The notes under the pieces were generated by a model. It saw only the letters and a program-made list of their open reading frames with translations, was not told the origin of the DNA and did not search any database. A stretch of 64,000 nucleotides of DNA from Flavobacterium glaciei (GTDB lineage Bacteria; Bacteroidota; Bacteroidia; Flavobacteriales; Flavobacteriaceae). The DNA lies in contig NZ_QQBA01000005.1 of assembly GCF_003350545.1 (NCBI RefSeq), positions 1-64,000 on the forward strand, in the 5' to 3' direction. Position numbers and translations under genes: made by a program. The stretch's first letter is position 1. Every line of letters starts with the position of its first letter. Below are positions 28,422 through 38,336 of this stretch, piece after piece.

Positions 28422-28704
28422 CAGATATTTAATCTCTGCAAAATCGATAATGTGGTTGCTCGCGCTGAATGTAATTAAGTTAAGAGTTTATTTGTCATTC
28501 CGACGAAGGAGGAATCTCAGTTTGTTGCTCACGTTTGTTGAGATTCCTACTTCGTCAGAATGACAAAATCATGGGGGTTATTCCTTAACTTAATGACATT
28601 GCACTTGCTTTAGCTGGGGATAGTAACAGATTTCAGATTTTTGATTAACGATTTTGATTGCAGATATTTAACTTATACAAAATCGATAATGTGATTGCTT
28701 GCGC
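28422..28704. repeat. Diverged direct repeat in gene-poor stretch
   Basis: A 44-bp segment at 28422-28465 recurs at 28661-28704 with about six mismatches (shared core AAAATCGATAATGTG). The palindrome at 28490-28568 lies between the two copies, as if it were inserted into or duplicated with the unit. Related AGATTTCAGATTTTTGATTAA segments occur at ~28295 and ~28632. Confidence 0.6.
28490..28568. repeat. Large imperfect palindrome
   Basis: The left arm at 28490-28519 (TTTGTCATTCCGACGAAG, then GAGGAATCTCA) mirrors the right arm at 28539-28568 (TGAGATTCC, then TACTTCGTCAGAATGACAAA) with few mismatches. The loop is about 19 bases. An arm fragment (AGAATGACAAA) recurs near 61151-61161 upstream of dnaK, which supports a dispersed family. 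Confidence 0.75.
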
Positions 28705-28721
28705 GAGCGTCTCGCTCGTGC
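28701..28721. repeat. Short GC-rich palindrome
   Basis: GCGCGAGCG and CGCTCGTGC flank TCT, with one mismatch. A further partial copy (CACGAGCGGGG) follows at about 28760-28770. Confidence 0.5.
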
Positions 28722-28864
28722 CTATTGCAGATTTATAGTGATTTACTTTTGTTAGTGTTCACGAGCGGGGATTTGCCAAATCATCCCAAATACAAAATCA
28801 ACCTTCCATTAACCAATTGCCCAAATCCGTTGAAGTGGATTTTAGAGACTGCCCATTACGTCTA

Positions 28865-29212
28865 TTATTTAATGATTAAATATATTGTCACACAAACAAT
28901 AATTAGAAATAATAAAAGACATCCAATTTTACGGCTACGTTTTTCGAGACCCAATTCGTCAAGTAATTTTATGGCATTTTTTTGTTCAAGAAAGAAACCA
29001 CGCCAAGCAACATCAGGTACCGATAACCACCAATTAGTTCTGCATTCAAAACACTGGTAAATACTATAACCAAATTTTAGATATACTCCGTCATCTTTAA
29101 TATATTTCAATTGTCCTTTGCCTAATTTCTGTGTCAGTAATACGTCAAAGTTTTCAAACTCTGTTTGAGTTTCAAAATTTTTATATCCTTTATCAAAACA
29201 GTTATTACACAT
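28865..29212 (-). CDS. Small cysteine-motif protein with C-terminal membrane anchor, function unknown
   Basis: The 115-residue protein begins MCNNC and has a second pair CFEC at about residues 54-57, giving two CxxC-type knuckles that could bind zinc as a ribbon. A helix-rich middle (DVAWRGFFLEQKNAIKLLDELGLEKR) is followed by one membrane helix at about 97-114, so the ribbon would face the cytosol as a tail-anchored protein. I do not recognise the family. It is monocistronic in a gene-poor, repeat-rich neighbourhood. Confidence 0.65.
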   Translation of the reverse strand: MCNNCFDKGYKNFETQTEFENFDVLLTQKLGKGQLKYIKDDGVYLKFGYSIYQCFECRTNWWLSVPDVAWRGFFLEQKNAIKLLDELGLEKRSRKIGCLLLFLIIVCVTIYLIIK

Positions 29213-29510
29213 TTGTTTTTTTTTTTTTAAAGGTTTGATTCTAGAGAAGCATTATCTTTTCGGAGGGTGTCATTAACTAGTTTATATGTATGATAAAACC
29301 ATACAAAGCCCTCCAATTTAGGGTAGATAGGTATAACAACGGTCATACTAGTTACCTCAAATATATTAATTTTTTCTTACAAATCATTTGGCAATTGTAA
29401 ATTTATAAAATCAATTTGCTAAATGATATTATTAAAGTAAAAACGCTCTAAATAGCCACGATTACTTCACTTAGCTTCTATTTAAGAGGAGTTCAGTGAA
29501 CTACGTTTGA
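29213..29510. other. Non-coding stretch with interleaved inverted repeats
   Basis: GGAGGG (29262-29267) pairs with CCCTCC (29309-29314), and TAACTAGT (29274-29281) pairs with ACTAGTTA (29347-29354). The pairs interleave in a pseudoknot-like order, with a further TGTATG/CATACA hairpin between. No open frame is apparent. It could be a structured RNA or a mobile-element remnant. Confidence 0.35.
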
Positions 29511-29516
29511 AATGAA

Positions 29517-29555
29517 AAACCTTCTTAGGGCTGGTGTTCAGCCCTAAGAAGGTTT
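29517..29555 (-). terminator. Strong terminator of the DEAD-box helicase gene
   Basis: The 17-bp perfect arms AAACCTTCTTAGGGCTG and CAGCCCTAAGAAGGTTT have a 5-base loop, with T residues on the minus strand. It is about 80 bp past the helicase stop. Confidence 0.85.
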
Positions 29556-29637
29556 GTAATGTCCCGAAGCCTCGGGAGTAGGAAATAAGTTCTTAAAAAA
29601 CAAAAATATTCTGCTCCTAAAAAATAATAAAAATTAA

Positions 29638-30927
29638 TTATCTATTAGAACGTCTGTCATTATTTTGACTTGGACGTCTTGGACCAAAACTGTTATTGCT
29701 GCTTCGATTTGTAGTGTCAGTTTTTGGTTTACGCGGAGTTGAATCGCGTTGCTGTCTTCCTTGCCCTTGTTTGATTGGTTCTTTGGAAGCGTTAGGATCG
29801 GGTTCGAAACCTTTGATGTTTTCTTTAGGCAATTTCAAACCCACTAATTTTTCGATATCACGCAAAAATACCGTTTCATCCGGGCTGAATAACGAAATAG
29901 CTTCACCATTGGCACCAGCTCTTCCTGTACGACCAATTCGGTGAACGTAATCTTCAGGAATGTTAGGCAATTCAAAATTGATCACGTGCGGTAACAATGG
30001 AATATCCAGACCTCTGGCCGCAATATCGGTAGCGACTAAAGCGGTCAGGCTTCCGTCTTTGAAACCCGCCAAGGCTTTGGTTCGTGCGCCCTGACCTTTA
30101 TTTCCGTGAATGGCTGCTGCTTTGATTCCGGCACTAATCATGCTTTCCGTCAGTTTATTGGCGCCTTGTTTGGTACGGGTGAAAACCAAAATCTGTTTCC
30201 AGTTTCCTTCTGTAATCAATTTAATGATCAGTTCCGTTTTTTTCTCTTTGGCAACAGGATATATTATTTGAGTAATAGCATCCACAGTTGTGTTTTCCGG
30301 GGTTGCTTCTACATGAACGGGATGGTGCAAAATGCCCATCGCCAATTTCTTGATGTCCGTTGAGAAAGTTGCCGAAAACATCAAGTTTTGTCTTTTTGTT
30401 GGCAATACTTTTATAATGCGCTCAATGTCTCGTACGAAACCCATGTCTAACATTCGGTCAGCTTCATCTAAAACTAAGATTTCAACTTTGGCAAGTGATA
30501 TTAGACCTTGGTTTTGCAAATCGATTAATCGACCTGGAGTGGCAACTAAAATATCGACACCCTGACGCAGTTGTGTTACTTGTGGATTCTGATTTACACC
30601 ACCAAAAATAACGGTGCTTTTTAGGTCTAAAAACACACTGTATTCTTTGATATTGGCTAATATTTGTGCGGCTAATTCTCTAGTAGGCGTTAATATTAAG
30701 GCACGAATGGGTCTTTGACGCAATTGTTGCCCCTGAGATAAAAGTTGTAAAATAGGTAATGTAAAACCGGCTGTTTTTCCTGTTCCTGTTTGCGCAGATG
30801 CTAAAACATCTTTACCTTCTAATATTGGGGGAATAGCTTTTTGTTGTATTGGAGAAGGAGTTGTATATCCTTTTTTGCTGATGGCTTTTAGTAAAGCATC
30901 AGATAAACCTAATGAGTTAAATGACAT
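29638..30927 (-). CDS. DEAD-box ATP-dependent RNA helicase, RhlE type
   Basis: The 429-residue protein has all the helicase motifs in order: the Q motif ([12 protein letters not shown]), AQTGTGKT (motif I), [12 protein letters not shown] in [16 protein letters not shown], and ARGLDIP with HRIGRTGR near the C-terminus of the RecA2 domain. The last ~60 residues are basic, low in complexity and rich in Q, N, R and S, typical of RNA-binding tails in RhlE-like proteins. These helicases unwind rRNA or mRNA structure, often at low temperature. The gene has a candidate promoter at 30982-30989 and a strong terminator. Confidence 0.94.
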   Translation of the reverse strand: MSFNSLGLSDALLKAISKKGYTTPSPIQQKAIPPILEGKDVLASAQTGTGKTAGFTLPILQLLSQGQQLRQRPIRALILTPTRELAAQILANIKEYSVFLDLKSTVIFGGVNQNPQVTQLRQGVDILVATPGRLIDLQNQGLISLAKVEILVLDEADRMLDMGFVRDIERIIKVLPTKRQNLMFSATFSTDIKKLAMGILHHPVHVEATPENTTVDAITQIIYPVAKEKKTELIIKLITEGNWKQILVFTRTKQGANKLTESMISAGIKAAAIHGNKGQGARTKALAGFKDGSLTALVATDIAARGLDIPLLPHVINFELPNIPEDYVHRIGRTGRAGANGEAISLFSPDETVFLRDIEKLVGLKLPKENIKGFEPDPNASKEPIKQGQGRQQRDSTPRKPKTDTTNRSSNNSFGPRRPSQNNDRRSNR

Positions 30928-30981
30928 AAATGGTATTTATAAAGTAAACACTATTATTTAGGTTACTTTTTTAATTGGGCG

Positions 30982-30989
30982 CAAAGGTA
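30982..30989 (-). promoter_or_regulatory. Candidate -7 box of the helicase gene
   Basis: CAAAGGTA on the plus strand reads TACCTTTG on the minus strand, an exact TAnnTTTG match. It leaves a leader of about 45-50 nt before the helicase ATG at 30927. No clear -33 TTG at the expected distance. Confidence 0.45.
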
Positions 30990-31132
30990 CAGTTAATTTT
31001 CCGATGTACTTTTGATTGCCTCAATTTGTTTAAACATAACTTTATTTTTAGGTTTAACATGCAAGAAATCTAGTCTGTGTTTATATAAATTTAAATGACC
31101 TAATTACGTGTTAGATTTTTATAAAGTAGCAT

Positions 31133-31507
31133 TTACTGAACGAAATATTTATTGATAAACTCGCGTTGTTGATTTACATTCATTTTATCAGTTTCTTTAA
31201 TTTCAATCTTCAATTTATAAAAACGTTCGTCTTCACTTAAAGTATCAAAAAAATCAATTTTGGCTTCAGAAGGACCAAATAAAATTATTTTATCATAGTG
31301 CATTATTGCGTTTCCAATCTGATTATAGTATTTATACTTTCTCTTGACATCACTGATTATTGTTTCTTTTTTATGTGGATTTCTATTTTTTTCGTCCAAA
31401 GTAAAATCACATTCTATTATTTGGATTTCAAATGGCTTGGTTTCAAATTCCATTAAATAAGCGATAGAATGGTCCATCCATATTCCTATTTTATTTTTAT
31501 TTCCCAT
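31133..31507 (-). CDS. Small cytosolic protein of unknown function
   Basis: This 124-residue protein has no signal peptide or membrane helix. Its layout, an N-terminal IGIWMDHSIAYLMEF strand pair, a lysine-rich loop with a TIISD-type helix, then IILFGPSEAKIDFF, is reminiscent of eRF1-like or host-attachment-type domains, where a similar I-FGP-xAK motif occurs. That resemblance is weak and I do not assign a function. The gene stands alone between the helicase and the metallopeptidase. Confidence 0.6.
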   Translation of the reverse strand: MGNKNKIGIWMDHSIAYLMEFETKPFEIQIIECDFTLDEKNRNPHKKETIISDVKRKYKYYNQIGNAIMHYDKIILFGPSEAKIDFFDTLSEDERFYKLKIEIKETDKMNVNQQREFINKYFVQ

Positions 31508-31678
31508 TTTTATTTGTTTATTTTATATAAATTTATTTAAAAAAAAGTGGACACAAAATCATTTTAGATAGATGGAATTTTAATTAAGTTAAATGTAAAA
31601 ACTGTGTCGATGAATGGAAATTTTTAGGTCTTACTTTAGCATTTAAAAACTATATTAATTTAAATGAATAATTTTCAT

Positions 31679-31710
31679 AAAAAAAAAATCGGGAGAATAT
31701 CCCGATTTTT
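31679..31710 (-). terminator. Terminator of the ypfJ-type gene
   Basis: AAAAATCGGG and CCCGATTTTT flank a 7-base loop, with A/T runs on both sides, just beyond the metallopeptidase stop. Confidence 0.85.
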
Positions 31711-31731
31711 AAATTCTTATTGACTTGTAAT

Positions 31732-32592
31732 TTATCTTATTTCTGCAAAAGTATCGCCTTGATTGATATCTCCTGATTTATAGCCTTTCATAAACCAAGC
31801 TTTTCGCTGTGCTGAAGTTCCATGTGTAAATGATTCTGGAACAATATGTCCTTGAATTTTTGATTGTATTGCATCATCACCAACTGCGTGAGCTGCACTT
31901 AAAGCTTCTTCAATATCACCTTCCTCTAAGAAATTATTCATTTTTTGATTGTAATGCGTCCAAACACCTGCATAAAAATCAGCTTGTAATTCTAGTGCAA
32001 CTGACAATTTATTGGCTTCGGCTTGGCTTTTACCTTGTTGCATTTGTCGCATTTTAGCTGAAGTTCCTAGAATCGTTTGTACGTGATGACCAATTTCGTG
32101 AGCGATTACGTATGCTGTTGCAAAATCGCCTCCTTGCGCACCAAATTTAGTTTTCAGTTCTTCAAAAAATGTTAAATCCATATATACTTTTTGGTCAGCC
32201 GGGCAATAAAATGGCCCTGAAGCAGAGGTAGCACTACCACATTCTGTTTCTACAGCTTTGGAGAACAATATTAATTTTGGCCTTTCATACTGCATGTTGT
32301 TTTCCTGGAATATTTTTCCCCAAACATCTTCTGTGTCTACTAATATGGCTTCAATAAACTTTCCTTCTGCTACCTCGTCAGCGGTTAAGGCTCTTTGTTC
32401 AGTGGGAGCGCTGTTACCTTGATTCATTTGTTCCAATATAGGCGTTAGCATTTGAACGTTTTCTCCACCAAAAGTGTTTAGTAACAGGATAACAATCCCA
32501 ATAATTCCACCACCAACAATTGTTTTTCCTCCAGAGGACATTCCTCTTCGGTCTTCAAAATTTTCACTTGAACGTCTGCCACTCCATTTCAT
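31732..32592 (-). CDS. YpfJ-type neutral zinc metallopeptidase
   Basis: The 286-residue protein belongs to the putative neutral zinc metallopeptidase family typified by E. coli YpfJ. It begins MKWSGRRSSENFEDRRG, a conserved N-terminus for the family. One membrane helix at about 25-45 is followed by an extracytoplasmic domain. The zinc site AHEIGHHVQ (HExxH) is near 165, and later helices contain ELQADFYAG, which supplies a third ligand. A cysteine pair (ECGSATSASGPFYC) upstream of the site is also typical. Substrates are unknown. It is monocistronic, ending at a strong terminator. Confidence 0.93.
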   Translation of the reverse strand: MKWSGRRSSENFEDRRGMSSGGKTIVGGGIIGIVILLLNTFGGENVQMLTPILEQMNQGNSAPTEQRALTADEVAEGKFIEAILVDTEDVWGKIFQENNMQYERPKLILFSKAVETECGSATSASGPFYCPADQKVYMDLTFFEELKTKFGAQGGDFATAYVIAHEIGHHVQTILGTSAKMRQMQQGKSQAEANKLSVALELQADFYAGVWTHYNQKMNNFLEEGDIEEALSAAHAVGDDAIQSKIQGHIVPESFTHGTSAQRKAWFMKGYKSGDINQGDTFAEIR

Positions 32593-32657
32593 ATTCTACT
32601 ATTTTAGTTGTTAATTACTTTATTATTTAAAACTATGAATAAACATTTTTAAATAGG

Positions 32658-35600
32658 TTAATTTACCCATTTTAAAAATGTTTCTTCAATAATTCCTTTG
32701 ATTATTGGCTTTGGTATGTAATCATTCATACCTGCTATAAGGCATTTTTCTTTTTCTTCTTTTTCAGTACCCGCAGTTATAGCAATAATAGGTAGGTTTT
32801 GTCCAAATTGTAAATCCCGAATTAATTTTGTGGCTTCATATCCATTCATAATTGGCATTTGGATATCCATGAAAATAATATCAGGATGAATGGTTTCAAA
32901 TTTTTCCACTGCTTCTTGACCATTTACCGCCTCAAATATAGTAGTAAGTACGCCTAGGTTTTTTATGATTGTTTTCAGTAGTAACATATTTACCTTGTTG
33001 TCCTCCACAATCAAAACAGTAACTTTTTTATCCTTGTTTTTTGTTTTAATAACGATGTTTTTTATAGAATCAAAATCAGTATCAAAAAGGCTGGTCTTAG
33101 CTGGAGCTTCATTGCTGGTTTTTAATTCTAAATCAAAATAGAAAGTACTACCTATGTCTATTGTGCTTTCTAATTGCAAATGACTGTCCATTAAACCTAA
33201 TAATTGGTTTGAAATCGTTAAACCTAATCCAGTACCACCAAATTTGCGGGTCGTTGAACTGTCTTCTTGCGAGAAAGCTCTAAATATTTTATTTTTATTC
33301 TCTTCTAATATTCCAATTCCGCTATCTATAACTGCAAAACGAATTTTATCATGTGAATCATCTATTTTTTCTATTACAGAAACTTCTAATTTTATCGAAC
33401 CTTTTTCAGTGAATTTAACTGCATTTGCCAAAAGATTAATCAAAATTTGTTTTAATCGAACACTGTCCAGCCAAAAATATTTTTGCATATCTGGTGCAAT
33501 ATTGAGTTCTAACTTCAAATTCTTTTGATTGGATTCGTATAAAATTAAATCAATTACTTGACTCAGCATTTCATTAATATCTTGTTTTTCAATGTACAAG
33601 TCGAGTTTTCCAGCTTCAATTTTTGAAAAATCAAGAATATCATTGATAATGTCAAGCAAAGAGTGTGCAGATTGGCTGATGGTTGTCATATATTTTGCCT
33701 GTGTGACACCTAGATTGGTCTTCATCAATAAATCTGTAAAACCGATAATCCCGTTTAAAGGAGTTCGTATCTCATGGCTCATATTAGCCAGGAATTCTGA
33801 TTTTGCTTTGTTAGCAGCTTCGGCTAATTCCTTTTCCTGAACTACATTTTCAGCTTGTTTTCTCTCAGTAATATCGATAAAAATACCTTCTAGAAAAGCA
33901 ATTTTACCATCTTTGTAAATGGTATCTCCAAATTCTTCTACCCACACTATTCGATTGTCTTTGTGAATGATGCGGTACGTTAAGTGTATTGGAATTTTAT
34001 TTTCTATTGCATTTTTTTGTGCATTAATTGTACTTAATTTATCATCAGGATGAATCAAATCAATAAATGATAAATGGTTATTCAGAAAATCTATTTTAGG
34101 ATAACCAGTCAGTTTCTCAATTTCATCATTGATGTAAATTTTCGTATTATTTTCATCATAATTAGACAAATAAACGGTTCCAGGAATATTATTTGCTAGT
34201 AATCTAAACTTTTCTTCGCTTTCGTTAATAGCAGTCTCATTTGTAATTCGTTCTATTGATGATGCAATATTACTTGCTAATGTTTGTAAAATATTGAGCT
34301 CATCTTCTGACCAACATCTTTCATTTTGCGTGTCATCAAATCCTAAAAAGCCATGAAATTTGTTTTTAACGAAAATTGGAAAAAGAATCAAAGACACTAC
34401 ATCTACATTGATTAATTTATTTCGTAATGAAATATTCTCAATATTTGGGATAACGGCTTTGTAAATTTTGTTGTTTAATAGTGGTGTAATTAGTTCTTCA
34501 AAATACTCGTAAGGTAAATTTTGAAGGTTTACATTATTTTCGGATAATTTTTCATTGTGGATTATCCATCGGTATTTTTGACTTACTAATCTGGTGCTTG
34601 CATCATTTTCATAATAATAGGCTCTATGGGATTTTGTGGCTTGTCCCATTATAATAAGTACATCTGAGAAAATATCGTTTATATCATTACTGTTTAAGAA
34701 TTTCTCTGTACAAAGTGCCATAGCGGATAAAAGTTCGCTCTTGTACTCCAATTTTTTTTCAGTTTCATAGCGACTGTGGGAAATTATAGTCAACGATAAA
34801 ATATCTGAAATTGTTCGTGCAAAAACGATATCGTCGTTATCCCAATTTCTTTGGTTTATGGCTGTTTCAAAGCTAATAGTTCCTGTTAACTCTCCATTGA
34901 TAAAAATAGGAATGTCTAGTTGTGATTTGATGTTGTGTTTTAAAAAATAATCCTTTACAAATTCAGACAATTCCCACTTATTAAAAACATCAGGTGCACT
35001 AATTTGTCTTTTACTCTTTATGGATTCAAAGTAAATGGGATATTTTTCTTTTTCTAAAACAAATCCACAGCTAAAACTTTTGGTTTCTAATTCAAATAAA
35101 TTTTCACAAGTTATTGTATCTGCTGTATATTTCCAGTAACTAACCCGGCTGCATTTAGTGACTTTTGCAGCTGATTCTATGATTTGCATTACACAACGAT
35201 CCAGGTTTTTATAATTACTAAAGTTGGTAGTAGATAGTTTTTTAATCGTTTTATTGTATTCTTCTACTTTTTTCTGTTTTATTTTTTTTTCAAATTCTAT
35301 ATTCTTTAATTTTGTAATATCTCTTGCAATTCCAGAGTATCCAATTATTTTTCCTGTCTCATTTCTATTGATGATAACCTTTTGGGAAACCCATACTTCA
35401 TCACCATTTTTATTTAATAATGGATATTCAATGGCAGGGAAGTTTTGCTCATTTTTTAACAAGTTTTCATAAAAATCCATTATCGTGTTGCGATAATCCT
35501 CTCGTATGAATTTTAGATAATGTTTAGTGAGCATATCACTTACTTTATACCTTAAAGTTTTTGTTGTAAATTCATTGACAAATGTAAAATTCCCGTTTGC

Positions 35601-36668
35601 ATCTACTTCAAAAATAAGATCAATTGCATTTTGAATTAAATTTTTATATTGATTCTGTAAATGTATTTCATTAGTTACATCCTGGCCAATACCGATTATT
35701 AAATCGTCTGAAAATCGTTTATCATTCCATTGTATGTACTTGTACTCTCCATTATTGCATTTTAATTTTCTTGTAAATGTTCTTTCCTTAATATCGTTAT
35801 TATGAAATTCCTCTCCAATAAACTCCGGATCTTCCGTTACTTTCCAAAAGCCTAATCCCATAACCTCATCAACGGTATATCCTAAAATAGAAGTTATATT
35901 TTCGCTGCAAAAAACAATTTCTCCTTTTCTGTTAGTAGCTAATATTAGTGAATTACCTTTATTAATGATTAGATTATTGAAACGAGATTCAACACTAATA
36001 TTTAGGAATGATATGTGATGAATGTAATTTATAATCAGAATTATAAAAGAATATATAAATAGTGCAATGTTAGTTTTTAGCGGTATTATTTCTAAAAAGT
36101 GTGCAATACCTAAAAATATAAAAACGGATATAACAAAACACCAATATACCTTTATGGGTTTTAAAACATTATAAGCAAAGAAAAATGAAATTAAGAAAGC
36201 AGTTATGGGTATAAAATCAGTTGGAGAATAAATTAGATTTCGAACTATAAAACAAAAATAGATGATGAATAGCGTAATAAAAAATTGTTTAATTTTTTTA
36301 AATACAACAGAAACCCTGGTGCTTATAAAATGTAATAAAATTAAAGAAAAGCCAATTGTACAATTGGGAATTAATAAACTTACAGGCCTAACTTTAAAAA
36401 TCTCAAAAATGACTTCTATCGTAGGAAGAGTGATTCCTAAAAAAAGTAAATAGAGTTGGTATTCTTTACTTTTAGTAGTAGTTTCAACTCCTTCTTTTAA
36501 AAGCTTGCTTCGTAAAGTATATTTTATGGTATAAATTTTATATGCCAGAAAGACAATCAAAACAAAAATTAACAACCATAAAAGAGCATTTATAGTAAAA
36601 AAGATATTAGCCCAAAATAAAACGAGTTTTGAGTTGAAAATAGTCATAATGCTACAGTATGAAACCAT
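32658..36668 (-). CDS. Large hybrid sensor histidine kinase (membrane, PAS, GAF, HisKA, receiver)
   Basis: The 1336-residue protein has about seven membrane helices at ~15-235, followed by PAS domains at ~240-335 and ~345-460, GAF-like domains at ~490-640 and ~665-830, and another PAS at ~835-955. The kinase core has phospho-acceptor H965 in [12 protein letters not shown], then the N-box and G-boxes ([15 protein letters not shown]). A C-terminal receiver has D1268 in FMDIQMP. All kinase and receiver residues are present. Numbering is from 36668; an ATG at 36647 is an alternative start. There is no adjacent response regulator, so output is through the fused receiver or a distant partner. The signal is unknown. 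Confidence 0.93.
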   Translation of the reverse strand: MVSYCSIMTIFNSKLVLFWANIFFTINALLWLLIFVLIVFLAYKIYTIKYTLRSKLLKEGVETTTKSKEYQLYLLFLGITLPTIEVIFEIFKVRPVSLLIPNCTIGFSLILLHFISTRVSVVFKKIKQFFITLFIIYFCFIVRNLIYSPTDFIPITAFLISFFFAYNVLKPIKVYWCFVISVFIFLGIAHFLEIIPLKTNIALFIYSFIILIINYIHHISFLNISVESRFNNLIINKGNSLILATNRKGEIVFCSENITSILGYTVDEVMGLGFWKVTEDPEFIGEEFHNNDIKERTFTRKLKCNNGEYKYIQWNDKRFSDDLIIGIGQDVTNEIHLQNQYKNLIQNAIDLIFEVDANGNFTFVNEFTTKTLRYKVSDMLTKHYLKFIREDYRNTIMDFYENLLKNEQNFPAIEYPLLNKNGDEVWVSQKVIINRNETGKIIGYSGIARDITKLKNIEFEKKIKQKKVEEYNKTIKKLSTTNFSNYKNLDRCVMQIIESAAKVTKCSRVSYWKYTADTITCENLFELETKSFSCGFVLEKEKYPIYFESIKSKRQISAPDVFNKWELSEFVKDYFLKHNIKSQLDIPIFINGELTGTISFETAINQRNWDNDDIVFARTISDILSLTIISHSRYETEKKLEYKSELLSAMALCTEKFLNSNDINDIFSDVLIIMGQATKSHRAYYYENDASTRLVSQKYRWIIHNEKLSENNVNLQNLPYEYFEELITPLLNNKIYKAVIPNIENISLRNKLINVDVVSLILFPIFVKNKFHGFLGFDDTQNERCWSEDELNILQTLASNIASSIERITNETAINESEEKFRLLANNIPGTVYLSNYDENNTKIYINDEIEKLTGYPKIDFLNNHLSFIDLIHPDDKLSTINAQKNAIENKIPIHLTYRIIHKDNRIVWVEEFGDTIYKDGKIAFLEGIFIDITERKQAENVVQEKELAEAANKAKSEFLANMSHEIRTPLNGIIGFTDLLMKTNLGVTQAKYMTTISQSAHSLLDIINDILDFSKIEAGKLDLYIEKQDINEMLSQVIDLILYESNQKNLKLELNIAPDMQKYFWLDSVRLKQILINLLANAVKFTEKGSIKLEVSVIEKIDDSHDKIRFAVIDSGIGILEENKNKIFRAFSQEDSSTTRKFGGTGLGLTISNQLLGLMDSHLQLESTIDIGSTFYFDLELKTSNEAPAKTSLFDTDFDSIKNIVIKTKNKDKKVTVLIVEDNKVNMLLLKTIIKNLGVLTTIFEAVNGQEAVEKFETIHPDIIFMDIQMPIMNGYEATKLIRDLQFGQNLPIIAITAGTEKEEKEKCLIAGMNDYIPKPIIKGIIEETFLKWVN

Positions 36669-36744
36669 AGATGTATTTTAATTAGATTTGAAAAAATAGA
36701 TTTTGGGGCTATTTTGTAATGGTCTCAATGTAAGGATTTAATTT

Positions 36745-36787
36745 AAATAAAAGCCAAAATTCATTAAAATTTAAATTTTGGCTTTCA
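36745..36787 (-). terminator. Terminator of the ALDH/nitroreductase/membrane protein operon
   Basis: AAAGCCAAAATT pairs with AATTTTGGCTTT around a 12-base loop just beyond the 36802 stop, with a T-rich stretch in the minus direction. Confidence 0.75.
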
Positions 36788-36801
36788 AATCAAAAATATA
36801 T

Positions 36802-37578
36802 TTAATTTCTATTTTCAACCTCAGTTTCAAAACCAATGATCTCACTGTAAATCGCGTAGTATAAGGAGTACATAAAAGGAAAGGTAAAAAATATCCCAAT
36901 ACAGCATCCTATAAAGCCTACCATAACTCCAATAGACCCAATAACTATTAATCCTAACAAAACCAATGGTTGCTTAGCAACTACAAGGATACTGGTTTGT
37001 ATAGCTTCTACGGCTTTTAATTTTCCAAATATGATTAGCGGAATCAATATAACGGTGAATAACGATATGGTTACAGTAACTATAAAACCAAGTACAGGTA
37101 TTTGTGCATAATTTATTATCGTGGAAATGATGGAACTGCTAATGGAAACAAGAAATGTTGCTACAAAAAGTTCCTTAAAATAAGGAGCTTTATAAAACTC
37201 AAACATGGTAGAGACATGAAATTCTTCGTCTCTTTCTGCACAATATGCCATTTTTATCAGTCCAGCTGGAAATGGACTCAGCAAACAAGAACTTAAGGCT
37301 GATGCTCCAGTAATAATTAGTAAAGTATTGATACTGATGTTTTCGGTTTGTAGATTTTCTGGTTTTACAAAATCAACAATCGCAGGAGCTCCAAAAATTG
37401 CAATTAGTGTTCCAAATGCCAAAATACTAAGCAAAACAAAAAAGACAAAAATGATCAAACCAGCATAAAGTGCAATTTTTTTGTAATTCTCGAATGCATG
37501 GTTAAAAACATTACCAAAATCAAGTTCGTAGCCATTCTTTTTTATTTGCTCAATACGGTCTTGCGTAATTTTATTCAT
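36802..37578 (-). CDS. Polytopic membrane protein, function unknown
   Basis: The 258-residue protein has an N-terminal cytosolic segment (MNKITQDRIEQIKKNGYELDFG) and about five to six membrane helices with a GCC-type motif near 225. The layout resembles the small YciC/DUF975-like membrane proteins, but I do not claim a family. It lies 20 bp after the nitroreductase gene on the same strand, so it is probably the last gene of the ALDH-nitroreductase operon. Confidence 0.65.
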   Translation of the reverse strand: MNKITQDRIEQIKKNGYELDFGNVFNHAFENYKKIALYAGLIIFVFFVLLSILAFGTLIAIFGAPAIVDFVKPENLQTENISINTLLIITGASALSSCLLSPFPAGLIKMAYCAERDEEFHVSTMFEFYKAPYFKELFVATFLVSISSSIISTIINYAQIPVLGFIVTVTISLFTVILIPLIIFGKLKAVEAIQTSILVVAKQPLVLLGLIVIGSIGVMVGFIGCCIGIFFTFPFMYSLYYAIYSEIIGFETEVENRN

Positions 37579-37598
37579 TTGATTTAATAATTGGTTGG

Positions 37599-38336
37599 TT
37601 ATATTTTAATATAGGTTTCTTCAAAAGGGATTCGGAATCGTTCTCCATAAACACCTTTTTCGTCTCTGATTCCACAGCCTAAAATCATATTAATTTCTGC
37701 GGAAGCGGACAAATGTAATATTTTTTTAACTCTCAGCGAATCAAATCCTTCCATAGGACACGTATCGTAATTTACGGCTGCCATGCTTAACATAAAATTC
37801 TGTGCAGCAAGTCCCGCACTTTTGTGGGCTACAATGCGCATGTCGCTTTGTCGCGCCTGTCTGTAAATGGGCTTAAATATCCCAATAACTTGAAAGATTA
37901 GGAATTTTAGCATTCCAATAATTCCTAGAAAATCAAAATAAAGTGTTGGAATTATTTTTTGGTAATAATTCAACGCAAATTTTTCTCTTTTTGAATATTC
38001 TGTTGCTGGTTTATTACCATATTGAGTTTTCAGATAATCAATATTTGATTGCACTCTTTTGCGCCACAAATCTTTCCTAGCTACAATAACTACTAATTGT
38101 TGTGCAGTTTTTGCAGCATTCTGGTCAAAACTGGCTTTGGCTATTTCTTGTATGATTTCCGGGGATACTACGTGATAAAATTCCCAAAGTTGCATATTGC
38201 TACTCGTGGGTGCCAGCGTCGCTAAATGAATGCATTCTTTTACTTTTTCTGTATCAATAGCTTCATTTTTAAAAACCCGAACAGAGCGCCGGTATTTTAT
38301 GGCTTCGCTTACTGATTTTTCATTGGTTACAACCAT
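37599..38336 (-). CDS. Nitroreductase family FMN oxidoreductase
   Basis: The 245-residue protein has the nitroreductase-fold start AIKYRRSVRVF with RRS-type FMN contact and LATLAPTSSNMQLWEF, followed by a helical insertion at ~105-150 and CPMEGFD and LGCGIRDEKG-type regions near the C-terminus. These enzymes reduce nitro compounds, quinones or flavins using NAD(P)H. A hydrophobic stretch LGIIGMLKFLIFQVIGIF at about 140-157 suggests membrane contact, which is unusual for the family. Its start overlaps the end of the aldehyde dehydrogenase gene by 10 bp, so the two are translationally coupled. Confidence 0.85.
   Translation of the reverse strand: MVVTNEKSVSEAIKYRRSVRVFKNEAIDTEKVKECIHLATLAPTSSNMQLWEFYHVVSPEIIQEIAKASFDQNAAKTAQQLVVIVARKDLWRKRVQSNIDYLKTQYGNKPATEYSKREKFALNYYQKIIPTLYFDFLGIIGMLKFLIFQVIGIFKPIYRQARQSDMRIVAHKSAGLAAQNFMLSMAAVNYDTCPMEGFDSLRVKKILHLSASAEINMILGCGIRDEKGVYGERFRIPFEETYIKI

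Noticed and set aside
28695..29060. Open frame on the plus strand overlapping the 28865-29212 gene
   Set aside because: It starts inside repeat sequence, has no family-like features and is opposed by a well-structured cysteine-motif protein on the other strand.
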